Shown: piece by piece, positions 1 to 5,189 of the stretch
Layout: the number at the start of each line of letters is the position of its first letter
Numbering within the stretch: position 1 is the first letter of the stretch
Assembly (NCBI GenBank): GCA_031422555.1
Contig: JANPLZ010000160.1
Coordinates: 1-5,189 of the forward strand
DNA: 5,189 nt
Source: JANNAT01 sp031422555
GTDB taxonomy: Bacteria > Pseudomonadota > Alphaproteobacteria > Rhodobacterales > Rhodobacteraceae
Direction: 5' to 3'
The notes under the pieces: generated by a model
The model's database searches: none
Seen by the model: the letters and a program-made list of their open reading frames with translations, nothing else
Told to the model about the DNA's origin: nothing
Program-made: the position numbers and the translations under genes

Positions 1-441
1 GGTCAGGCAATGGATTTGCCACGATTGCTGGCTACCCAACCCCTTGGCACGCATCTGTATGTGTGCGGGCCTAAACCAATGATCAAATGGGTGCTGGCCA
101 TTGCACGCGCGGCGGGCTGGCCGGATGGGGCGGTGCATCACGAGGAATTTCTGGCACCGCCACCGGGCAAGGTTTTCGAGGTGCGGCTTGCCACGTCGGG
201 TAAAACCGTTTCTGTCGGCACGCATCAATCCCTGCTGGAGGCGATTGAGGCGGCGGGGGTAGAAGCCCCCTATCTGTGCCGGGGTGGCGCGTGTGGCGAA
301 TGCGAGACCAAGGTTTTGGCCTGCGATGGGCAGGTGTTGCACAATGATCATTGGCTGACCGATGCGCAAAAGGCAGGCGGGGCTGCGATCATGCCTTGCG
401 TTTCGCGCTTTGAAGGCAGGTCGCTGGTGTTGGATCGGTAG
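1..441 (+). CDS. Flavin reductase with C-terminal [2Fe-2S] ferredoxin domain, 5'-truncated (probable electron-transfer subunit of an oxidative N-demethylase)
   Basis: Only the last 146 residues are visible. The frame is open to the window edge, so the ATG at position 10 is an internal methionine, not the start. The visible part begins at the end of the NAD(P)-binding domain, with the signature YVCGPKPMI, then HHEEF, as in reductases of the phthalate dioxygenase reductase/VanB type. A plant-type ferredoxin domain follows, with cluster cysteines spaced C-x4-C-x2-C (codons at 277, 292 and 301) and a fourth Cys at 397 in the typical PCVSR context. All four cluster ligands are present. Family members usually run to about 320 residues and pass electrons from NAD(P)H through flavin to the iron-sulfur centre and then to a partner oxygenase. 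The next gene, 9 nt downstream, encodes a DUF3445 haem protein. This matches the haem-dependent oxidative N-demethylase arrangement, so this is probably its reductase subunit. A VanB-like reductase for another oxygenase is the alternative, but the neighbour makes it less likely. Confidence 0.88.
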   Translation, partial: GQAMDLPRLLATQPLGTHLYVCGPKPMIKWVLAIARAAGWPDGAVHHEEFLAPPPGKVFEVRLATSGKTVSVGTHQSLLEAIEAAGVEAPYLCRGGACGECETKVLACDGQVLHNDHWLTDAQKAGGAAIMPCVSRFEGRSLVLDR

Positions 442-450
442 GGGCGGGGC

Positions 451-1491
451 ATGGGCAAAGAGTTCAACGACGAGACGTTTCGCGGCGATTTCACCTTTCG
501 CAATTCGGCAAAGGCGATTTCGCGTTTTCCGTTTCCGTTTCCCGAAGACAGCTACATGTATTCCGTGAACATGGAGCCGCATGTGCCGGGGCCGGTTGGG
601 TCTGTGTTCGAGCATATGTTCGATGTGGATGAACATTACGTGTCTGAAATGCGCGACCGGGCGATGGTGCTGGCGGAAGATCCGCTGCGCTGCCAATCTT
701 TGCCGCATATGGAACTGGCGGGGTGGGATCTGCTGGAACTGATCATGGAGAATTTTGCCAAAGACTATCCGCAGTGGTTTTCCCTGACCAAAGACGGGAA
801 TCGTTGGCATTGGGTCAACCGGCCGTTGAATATTGAACAAAGGTTCACCTTTCTGGACGCAAGCACGCTGCCCTGCGGCCCGATGGAATACATCACCCGT
901 CAGGCGCAGGGCGATTTCACCCTGCAAGATCAGCGCGACGATGATTTGTGGCTGGAGGCGGGAATGGTGACGACGCAGGCCGATTGGTCGCTGGATTTCG
1001 ACATTGGCATGCGGTTTCACGAATGGCACGCGCCGGTGCCGCTGGCGCATGCCATGGGGGTGTTTGACCGGGCGTTGAAGTTTCTGTTGCGCCTGCAATT
1101 GGGCGCGCCCGTGCGGCGGTTCAACTGGACGATGACGATTGATCCGTTGCTGGATACCGCGCCGGAAACCTACCCGGTCTGGGGCCCAACCCGGGCCAGC
1201 CTGACGCCGGATAAGGTGGGCGCGCGGATGCATTTGCGGGTGGAGTTGCAAACCCTGATCCGGCTGCCCCGATCCAATGCCATCGTTTTCCCGATCCGCT
1301 GTTATCTTATCCGCTTTGATGAACTGATATCGGTGCCGAAATGGGGCCGCCGTCTGCACCGGGTGGTGCGCGACATTCCAGAGGCGTTGGCCACCTACAA
1401 AGGGTTTCAGCGCAACCGTGACATGATGGCCGCCTATCTGGCGCAGTTTGATGATGGCGCGGCCACAACGCCGGGCTTTGACCGCGATTAG
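451..1491 (+). CDS. DUF3445 haem-dependent oxidative N-demethylase alpha subunit (dimethylamine monooxygenase-like)
   Basis: This 346-residue protein matches the DUF3445 family over nearly its full length. Family knowledge: the characterised member is the PAS-fold haem subunit of the bacterial haem-dependent oxidative N-demethylase, which uses O2 and electrons from a reductase subunit to convert dimethylamine to methylamine plus formaldehyde. The marine homologue is called dimethylamine monooxygenase. Visible family features are YSVNMEPHVPG near residues 37-47, a W-x-L-x-F-D stretch leading to FHEWHAPVP at 189-197, the RRFNW block at 222-226, and the strand pair VELQTLIRLPRSNAIVF at 264-280. 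No signal peptide or membrane segment is seen, so it should be cytoplasmic. The ATG at 451 lies 9 nt after the stop of the reductase gene behind a G-rich but poor ribosome site, suggesting translational coupling. Its stop interlocks with that of the opposing regulator gene. The exact substrate (dimethylamine or another N-methyl amine) cannot be read from sequence, so no symbol is given. Confidence 0.85.
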   Translation: MGKEFNDETFRGDFTFRNSAKAISRFPFPFPEDSYMYSVNMEPHVPGPVGSVFEHMFDVDEHYVSEMRDRAMVLAEDPLRCQSLPHMELAGWDLLELIMENFAKDYPQWFSLTKDGNRWHWVNRPLNIEQRFTFLDASTLPCGPMEYITRQAQGDFTLQDQRDDDLWLEAGMVTTQADWSLDFDIGMRFHEWHAPVPLAHAMGVFDRALKFLLRLQLGAPVRRFNWTMTIDPLLDTAPETYPVWGPTRASLTPDKVGARMHLRVELQTLIRLPRSNAIVFPIRCYLIRFDELISVPKWGRRLHRVVRDIPEALATYKGFQRNRDMMAAYLAQFDDGAATTPGFDRD

Positions 1492-2147
1492 GCTTGGGGG
1501 TAGGAAATCACCGACAAATACCGCGCGGGCAGTTTTACCAACTCTTCGGGGCCATGCTGGGCGTCGGCGTCGAAAAACAGGCTGTCACCGGGGCTAAGAT
1601 GAAAAAGCTGGTCGCCGTGCCGGTAGGTAACCTCGCCTTCCAGCATATACAAAAGTTCCACTCCGTCATGCTGAAACGCCGGGAAAACGTCTGAGTCGGT
1701 GGTCAGCGTGATAATATAAGGTTCCACCACCACGCCAGAGGAGTTGGATCCGATATGGCCCAGCAGATTGTATTGATGCCCCGCGCGGGTGCCCCGGCGT
1801 TCGATTTCCACATGTTCCCCAGCGCGGACATGCTGCACTTCGCGGCGCTCTTCAAACCGGCGCAGGAAAGAGGTGATCGGCGTGGAAAACGCGTGTGACA
1901 GGATTTGCAGGGTGGTCAGCGACGGCGACGTGATGCCGTTTTCGATTTTGGACAGCATACCGATCGAAAGGCCGGTGACGCCTGCAAGATCGGCCACGGT
2001 CATCCCCTGTTGGCGGCGAAACGCGCGAACCTCGCGGCCGATGGCAACTTCAAGGTTGCGCTCGCTTAACTCGCGCACCCGGTGCGGGTCTTGGTCAAAC
2101 GCGGGTTTGCCTTTAGGCATCAGCGCGGTGTCATCAGCATTGGTCAT
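1488..2147 (-). CDS. XRE-family transcriptional regulator with C-terminal cupin domain
   Basis: This 219-residue protein has a short polar N-terminal segment (about 1-32), then a Cro/CI-type helix-turn-helix at roughly 33-92. The core contains GMTVADLAGVTGLSIGMLSKIENG and SPSLTTLQILSHA, the classic XRE recognition region. A cupin beta-barrel follows at about 138-217. Motif 1 includes H160, E164 and G171 (FQHDGVELLYMLEG), and motif 2 is LSPGDSLFFDADAQHGP with H198. These residues could bind a metal or a small ligand. Family knowledge: XRE-cupin proteins are soluble regulators, often of amine or amino-acid catabolism (PuuR is an example), with the cupin sensing a small molecule. The ATG at 2147 is supported by an AAGG ribosome site ending 7 nt upstream. 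It is divergent from the GlxA-type regulator and convergent with the DUF3445 gene. Control of the adjacent demethylase operon is a reasonable guess from position only, and the ligand is unknown. Confidence 0.9.
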   Translation of the reverse strand: MTNADDTALMPKGKPAFDQDPHRVRELSERNLEVAIGREVRAFRRQQGMTVADLAGVTGLSIGMLSKIENGITSPSLTTLQILSHAFSTPITSFLRRFEERREVQHVRAGEHVEIERRGTRAGHQYNLLGHIGSNSSGVVVEPYIITLTTDSDVFPAFQHDGVELLYMLEGEVTYRHGDQLFHLSPGDSLFFDADAQHGPEELVKLPARYLSVISYPQA

Positions 2148-2154
2148 TGGCTTG

Positions 2155-2158
2155 CCTT
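2155..2158 (-). promoter_or_regulatory. Ribosome binding site of the XRE-cupin gene
   Basis: On the minus strand the sequence reads AAGG within GAAAGGC, 7 nt before the ATG at 2147. The spacing is good and supports this start for the 219-residue protein. One copy of the TTT(C/G)GGGAAA motif overlaps it. Confidence 0.6.
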
Positions 2159-2211
2159 TCGGGAAACAAACAGGCGCACATCTTTACTACCATGAATGTT
2201 TAGCGCGTTTT

Positions 2212-2219
2212 GGGGAAAG
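2212..2219 (+). promoter_or_regulatory. Ribosome binding site that decides the GlxA-type regulator start
   Basis: GGGGAAAG lies 9 nt before the ATG at 2229. The upstream in-frame ATG at 2196 has no purine-rich site in front of it, and it would add 11 residues (MFSAFWGKFQP) that look like translated leader rather than protein. A third ATG at 2235 is also possible, but its spacing (15 nt) is longer than usual. Confidence 0.5.
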
Positions 2220-2228
2220 TTCCAGCCT

Positions 2229-3236
2229 ATGTTGATGTCAAAAGACGGGACGCGAACACTGGGGTTTTTGCTGTTTCCGGGATTTCCGATGGCCTGTCTG
2301 ACCTCGGCGATTGAACCCTTGCGGGCGGCAAATGAGATTTGCGGGCGTCGCGTGTTTGCGTGGAAACTGGTGGGCGAGGCGCTGTCGCCGGTGCAGTCCA
2401 GCGCCGATGTGCGGTTTGATGTTGATATGCAGCTGTCTGATATGGCCGGGGTGGACGAATTGTTTCTGATCTCGCCGCCGGTGGCGCAATTTGTCAATCC
2501 GCGCAAAGGCTTTGCCGCCCTGCGCCGGCTGGACCGGGCCGGAATGGTGTTGGGCGCCTTCAGTGGCGGGATATTTCCGCTGGTGCGGGCGGGTGTGATG
2601 ACGGCGCGCAAATGTTCGGTACATTGGTGCTATGAGGCGGCCTTCAAAGCGGAATTTCCCGAAGTAGAGGCCAGCAGATCCGTGATTGTGCGCGATGGTC
2701 GCCGTGCCACGGCATCAGGGGCGGGGGCGGTGTTTGATTTGATGCTGCGGCTGATCGAGGACAGTTTGGGCCGCGATACGATGACCGAAGTGGCCTGCTG
2801 GTTTCAGCACCCGTTTGTGCGGGATGAGGACGCCAGCCAAAAAGTGCCGGTGCAGCGGGTGGGCGGCACGGATGATCTTTTGCCGGGCGCTGTTCGCGAC
2901 GCGATCCGGATTTTTGGCGAACATATCGAAGATCCGATTTTGATTGCCGATGTCGCCGTTGCCGTGGCGATGTCGGAACGGCACCTTGAGCGGTCTTTCA
3001 AGGCGGCAACCGGGCAAAGTCCGTTGAAATATTACCGGCTGATGCGGCTGAAAAAGGCGCGGCAGCGAGTGTTGTATTCCACCGATACGATCACCGAAAT
3101 TGCGCTATCGGTGGGCTATGCCGGGTCCGGCCCGATGGCGCGGCATTACACGGCAGAATTTGGCGTGCATCCCAAGATCGAGCGGCAACGGTTGGTGGGC
3201 CTGCGGGGATTATCGGGTGGGCAGGTGCCGGAATAG
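2229..3236 (+). CDS. GlxA-type transcriptional regulator: DJ-1/PfpI-like domain plus AraC helix-turn-helix
   Basis: With the start at 2229 this is a 335-residue protein, the normal length for the GlxA family. Residues about 10-185 form a class I glutamine amidotransferase-like (DJ-1/PfpI) domain, opening with LGFLLFPGFPMACLTSAIEP and LRAANEI. Residues about 225-320 form an AraC-type double helix-turn-helix (first helix pair around DVAVAVAMSERHLERSFK, then GQSPLKYYRLMRL, then the second pair around ITEIALSVGYAGSGPMARHY and FGVHP). The nucleophile-elbow position, usually Cys in catalytic DJ-1/PfpI proteins, reads GAFSGG, with Phe111 where Cys would sit. The domain is therefore probably a ligand sensor, not an enzyme. 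The N-terminal pattern (phobic strand, then EPLR-AN) resembles GbdR-like regulators of glycine betaine, dimethylglycine and sarcosine catabolism. That fits the convergent sarcosine oxidase genes. The resemblance is from memory of family style, so the effector is inferred. An in-frame start at 2196 would give 346 residues. Confidence 0.88.
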   Translation: MLMSKDGTRTLGFLLFPGFPMACLTSAIEPLRAANEICGRRVFAWKLVGEALSPVQSSADVRFDVDMQLSDMAGVDELFLISPPVAQFVNPRKGFAALRRLDRAGMVLGAFSGGIFPLVRAGVMTARKCSVHWCYEAAFKAEFPEVEASRSVIVRDGRRATASGAGAVFDLMLRLIEDSLGRDTMTEVACWFQHPFVRDEDASQKVPVQRVGGTDDLLPGAVRDAIRIFGEHIEDPILIADVAVAVAMSERHLERSFKAATGQSPLKYYRLMRLKKARQRVLYSTDTITEIALSVGYAGSGPMARHYTAEFGVHPKIERQRLVGLRGLSGGQVPE

Positions 3237-3244
3237 GGTCAGGC

Positions 3245-3796
3245 CTAATACGCGCTTTTGGCCGCCGTGATCAGCGCATGGTGCAGGGATTGCGCCGATG
3301 ATCGGGGGCCAAGGATGGTAAAATGGTCCGCGCGGCAGATGACGTAACTGCCGAGGTGTTCGATCACTGTGCGCGTGGCGTGGCCCGGCTGCATCGTGCG
3401 GGTGTCAAGATTGCACAGGATTTCAAACATTGCGTGCAGGTTGGGGCCGGTCAGATCAAACCGCACCCAGGCATCGGTTTGCTCCGAGATCGAGGCCGCG
3501 TCTTTGAACGCGGGTTTCAGATAGGCGGTGATGTCCTCACGTGTGGCGAACGGGGCCTCGATCAGCCACTGATCTGGGGCAAGCCACAGGCCGGTTTCCG
3601 ATGCTTGGCCGGGTTTGGGCAGGGTGATGTTCAGGGTCTTGGCGGCGGTTGCCACGTCAGCCTCGCGGCCACGGCGGGTCGCGAGAGAGGCAAGGGCGAC
3701 ACTGGTGTTTTCAGCTATGGTGACAGGGCCGATGGTATCGATCTGCGGCGCGACATGGCCCAAGGCTGTAAGTGGTTTAAGGCGGTGATCAGGCAC
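3245..3796 (-). CDS. soxG: Sarcosine oxidase gamma subunit
   Basis: This is the small gamma subunit of heterotetrameric sarcosine oxidase, a cytoplasmic flavoenzyme that converts sarcosine to glycine and transfers the methyl carbon to tetrahydrofolate, or releases it as formaldehyde. With a GTG start at 3796 the protein has 183 residues, close to the usual 180-200. Recognisable SoxG features are GLWLAPDQWLIE (about 69-80), AWVRFDLTGPNLHAMFEILCNLD (109-131), and a final segment with RTVIEHLGSYVICR and a RSSAQSLHHAL end (166-175). The GTG is chosen because GAAGGGA sits 9 nt upstream, and because the start overlaps the soxA stop by 8 bp (GTGCCTGA on the minus strand), the usual tight coupling in sox operons. 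The frame stays open a further 36 codons upstream to an ATG at 3904, but that stretch lies inside soxA and its translation (ACARSTCWREP) is unlike SoxG. The gene is the last of its operon in view and converges on the GlxA-type gene, with 8 nt between stops. Confidence 0.9.
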   Translation of the reverse strand: MPDHRLKPLTALGHVAPQIDTIGPVTIAENTSVALASLATRRGREADVATAAKTLNITLPKPGQASETGLWLAPDQWLIEAPFATREDITAYLKPAFKDAASISEQTDAWVRFDLTGPNLHAMFEILCNLDTRTMQPGHATRTVIEHLGSYVICRADHFTILGPRSSAQSLHHALITAAKSAY

Positions 3797-5189
3797 GAAG
3801 GCGGTTCCCTTCAGGATCGACAAAATGCGGGGAGGTGATTTCGATTTCAGTATCGGTTCCCGCCAACAGGTTGACCGCGCGCAGGCGTTCGCCCATGCGG
3901 GCATCGCCTTGTTTCAGATAGCCAAGGGCGATGGCATGGCCGAGGTTAGGGGAATAGACGACGGATGTAAGCCAGCCGCCATCATTCGCGGCAACCGGGT
4001 CTTTGCCAGTGGCGATAAAGTGGCTGCCTGCTGTTAGCGGGTCTGCGGGGTTGATGGGCTTTACACCAACAAGGCGGTAACCGTTCGGATCGGTCATCCC
4101 CTCGCGGGTGCAAAGCACCATACCGATGGCGTCTTTCTTGGCGCTGACCATTTTGCCAAGGCCCATGTTCAGGGCGGTGGATTGGCCGTTCAGCTCGTTC
4201 CCCGCGACATGGCCTTTTTCGACGCGCATCACGCCAAGCGCTTCGGTGCCGTAGACTATGGCGTCAAATTCTGCGCCTGCGGATACCAGTTCGCGGATCA
4301 TCGCGTCGCCGTAACGGGTGGGGACGGCGATTTCGTAAGCCAACTCGCCCGAGAAAGAGATGCGGAACAGCCGCGCACGCAAGCCCCCGCAGACAGTGAT
4401 TTCAGCGCAGGCCATGTAGGGGAAGGCGTCGTTGGATATGTCTTGATCGACGATCTTTGCCAGCAATTTGCGTGCGTTGGGGCCAGCGACGGAATATTGC
4501 GCCCATGCTTCGGTGGTGGAGATAAGTTGCACGTCCATATCGGGCCAGAGGCATTGGCGGCAATATTCGAGGTGGCGAAAGACGGTGACGGCATTGGCGG
4601 TGGTGGTGGTCATGACATATTCGTTTTGCCCGATGCGGGCGGTGGTGCCATCGTCGAACACGATGCCATCTTCGCGCAGCATCAGGCCGTAGCGGACTTT
4701 TCCTACGGCGAGGGTGGAGAAGGTATTGGCATAGACGCGGTCAAGAAATGCGCCTGCATCGGTGCCTTGGATGTCGATCTTGCCAAGGGTGGTGACGTCG
4801 CAGATGCCGACGGATTTGCGGGTTTGAAGGACTTCGCGGTCGACCGATTGGCGCCAAGTCGTTTCGCCCTTTCTCGGCAGCCACTGTGTGCGCAGCCACA
4901 TGCCGACTTCTATGAAAACCGCGCCTTGTTCGGCGGCCCATGTGTGGGATGGGGTCAGCCGCGTGGGGCGGAAATCTTTACCGGTGGAGCGGCCCGCAAA
5001 GGCGGCGATGGCGACGGGGGTGTAGGGCGGGCGGTAGATGGTGGTGCCGGTTTGGGGGATGGATTGGCCGGTCAGTTCGGCCATGACGGCAAGGCCCAGC
5101 ACGTTGGAAGTTTTGCCCTGATCGGTGGCCATGCCAAGCGTGGTATAGCGTTTAAGGTGTTCGACCGCGCGAAAGCCTTCTTGATGCGA
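3789..5189 (-). CDS. soxA: Sarcosine oxidase alpha subunit, C-terminal half (N-terminus outside the window)
   Basis: The last 466 residues are visible. The frame is open through the right edge, reading SHQEGFRAVEHLKRYTTLGM at the boundary, so the ATG at 5132 is an internal Met. Complete family members run to about 1000 residues: an N-terminal [2Fe-2S]-like and dinucleotide-binding half, then a GcvT-like tetrahydrofolate-binding half. The boundary segment ends the first half (KRYTTLGMATDQGKTSN). The GcvT-like domain covers about visible residues 80-350, with CDVTTLGKIDIQG, the TTTTANA stretch, RISFSGELAYEI (about 276-287), YGTEALGVMRVEKGH and AGNELNG. A C-terminal GcvT barrel follows to about 455, with LVGVKP and LGHAIALGYL. 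In the characterised enzyme this half binds folate and receives the methylene group removed from sarcosine at the beta-subunit flavin. soxG follows with an 8-bp overlap. soxB and soxD, normally upstream, would lie beyond the right edge. No frameshift or lost motif is seen. Confidence 0.95.
   Translation of the reverse strand, partial: SHQEGFRAVEHLKRYTTLGMATDQGKTSNVLGLAVMAELTGQSIPQTGTTIYRPPYTPVAIAAFAGRSTGKDFRPTRLTPSHTWAAEQGAVFIEVGMWLRTQWLPRKGETTWRQSVDREVLQTRKSVGICDVTTLGKIDIQGTDAGAFLDRVYANTFSTLAVGKVRYGLMLREDGIVFDDGTTARIGQNEYVMTTTTANAVTVFRHLEYCRQCLWPDMDVQLISTTEAWAQYSVAGPNARKLLAKIVDQDISNDAFPYMACAEITVCGGLRARLFRISFSGELAYEIAVPTRYGDAMIRELVSAGAEFDAIVYGTEALGVMRVEKGHVAGNELNGQSTALNMGLGKMVSAKKDAIGMVLCTREGMTDPNGYRLVGVKPINPADPLTAGSHFIATGKDPVAANDGGWLTSVVYSPNLGHAIALGYLKQGDARMGERLRAVNLLAGTDTEIEITSPHFVDPEGNRLRA
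3806..3812 (-). promoter_or_regulatory. Ribosome binding site that decides the soxG GTG start
   Basis: On the minus strand the sequence reads GAAGGGA, 9 nt before the GTG at 3796, inside the end of the soxA coding sequence. It favours the GTG start over the ATG at 3904 and implies coupled translation of soxA and soxG. Confidence 0.6.

Larger units (their letters stand above)
2148..2228. promoter_or_regulatory. Divergent intergenic region between the two regulator genes
   Basis: These 81 nt are the only substantial non-coding stretch in the window, and they must carry the promoters, or at least the leaders, of both divergent regulators. The region is visibly richer in A and T than the flanking genes. 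No convincing -35/-10 pair was found on either strand. A 10-bp motif TTT(C/G)GGGAAA occurs twice in the same orientation, at 2157-2166 and 2209-2218, each copy overlapping the ribosome site of one of the two genes. A role as an operator is only a possibility. Confidence 0.45.

Noticed and set aside
10..12. ATG at 10 as the start of the reductase gene
   Set aside because: The frame is open to the window edge, and the protein begins in the middle of the NAD(P)-binding domain, so the gene is truncated by the window.
2214..2223. GGAAAGTTCC inverted repeat near the GlxA-type start as an operator
   Set aside because: The arms are only 4 bp with a 2-nt spacer, and it overlaps the ribosome site; too short to call without conservation data.
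2196..2228. ATG at 2196 as the start of the GlxA-type regulator
   Set aside because: There is no ribosome site in front of it, and the extra 11 residues do not look like family sequence; 2229 has GGGGAAAG at good spacing. Not fully excluded.
1789..2235. Plus-strand open frame of 148 codons opposite the XRE-cupin gene
   Set aside because: It is an Arg/Ser/Cys-rich translation without domains and spans the divergent promoter region: a shadow of the minus-strand gene.
2144..2611. Minus-strand open frame of 155 codons opposite the GlxA-type gene
   Set aside because: Its translation is rich in Arg, Ser, Thr and Pro, has no recognisable domain, and mirrors the real gene; it also runs across the intergenic region into the XRE start.
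3241..3246. AGGCCT palindrome between the GlxA-type gene and soxG as a terminator
   Set aside because: A 6-bp palindrome with no loop and no following T-run cannot act as an intrinsic terminator.
3323..3838. Plus-strand open frame of 171 codons opposite soxG
   Set aside because: It is a Gly/Arg-rich shadow without domains; the soxG frame on the other strand has clear family motifs.
3797..3904. N-terminal extension of soxG to the ATG at 3904
   Set aside because: It lies wholly within soxA, does not look like SoxG sequence, and the GTG at 3796 has a good ribosome site and the expected overlap.
5130..5132. ATG at 5132 as the start of the sarcosine oxidase alpha gene
   Set aside because: Upstream codons to the edge continue a typical SoxA segment (EHLKRYTTLGM), so this Met is internal.

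Overview
The window looks like chromosomal DNA from an alphaproteobacterium, most likely a Rhodobacterales (Roseobacter-group) relative. It is GC-rich and densely packed, and it carries a gene set typical of methylated-amine and methylated-glycine catabolism in that group. The taxonomic call is inferred from gene content and protein style; no rRNA or marker gene is present.

Layout from left to right. Positions 1-441 (+) hold the C-terminal end of a flavin-type reductase with a plant-type [2Fe-2S] ferredoxin domain. It is followed 9 nt later, in an apparent operon, by a complete DUF3445 protein (451-1491, +). DUF3445 is the haem-binding alpha subunit family of haem-dependent oxidative N-demethylase, also called dimethylamine monooxygenase. 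Facing it on the minus strand is an XRE-type regulator with a C-terminal cupin (1488-2147), whose stop codon interlocks with that of the DUF3445 gene. An 81-nt divergent intergenic region (2148-2228) separates it from a GlxA-type regulator, a DJ-1/PfpI-like domain plus AraC helix-turn-helix (2229-3236, +). That regulator converges, with only 8 nt between stops, on a minus-strand sarcosine oxidase pair: soxG (3245-3796) and the C-terminal half of soxA (3789 to beyond 5189). soxA and soxG overlap by 8 bp.

How the genes may work together (inference from family knowledge): the reductase would feed NAD(P)H electrons to the DUF3445 haem subunit, which oxidatively removes an N-methyl group from a secondary or tertiary amine. 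Heterotetrameric sarcosine oxidase oxidatively demethylates sarcosine to glycine and passes the methyl carbon to tetrahydrofolate. The two regulators between the enzyme modules are plausible local controllers. The GlxA-type protein resembles GbdR-like regulators of glycine betaine, dimethylglycine and sarcosine catabolism.

No RNA genes, CRISPR arrays, insertion sequences, origins or confident terminators were seen. No stretch longer than 81 nt lacks a gene. The content is coherent and mostly recognisable. The points worth a second look are the pairing of the two demethylation modules around two regulators, the altered nucleophile position in the GlxA-type protein, the interlocked gene ends, and a short repeated motif in the divergent promoter region.
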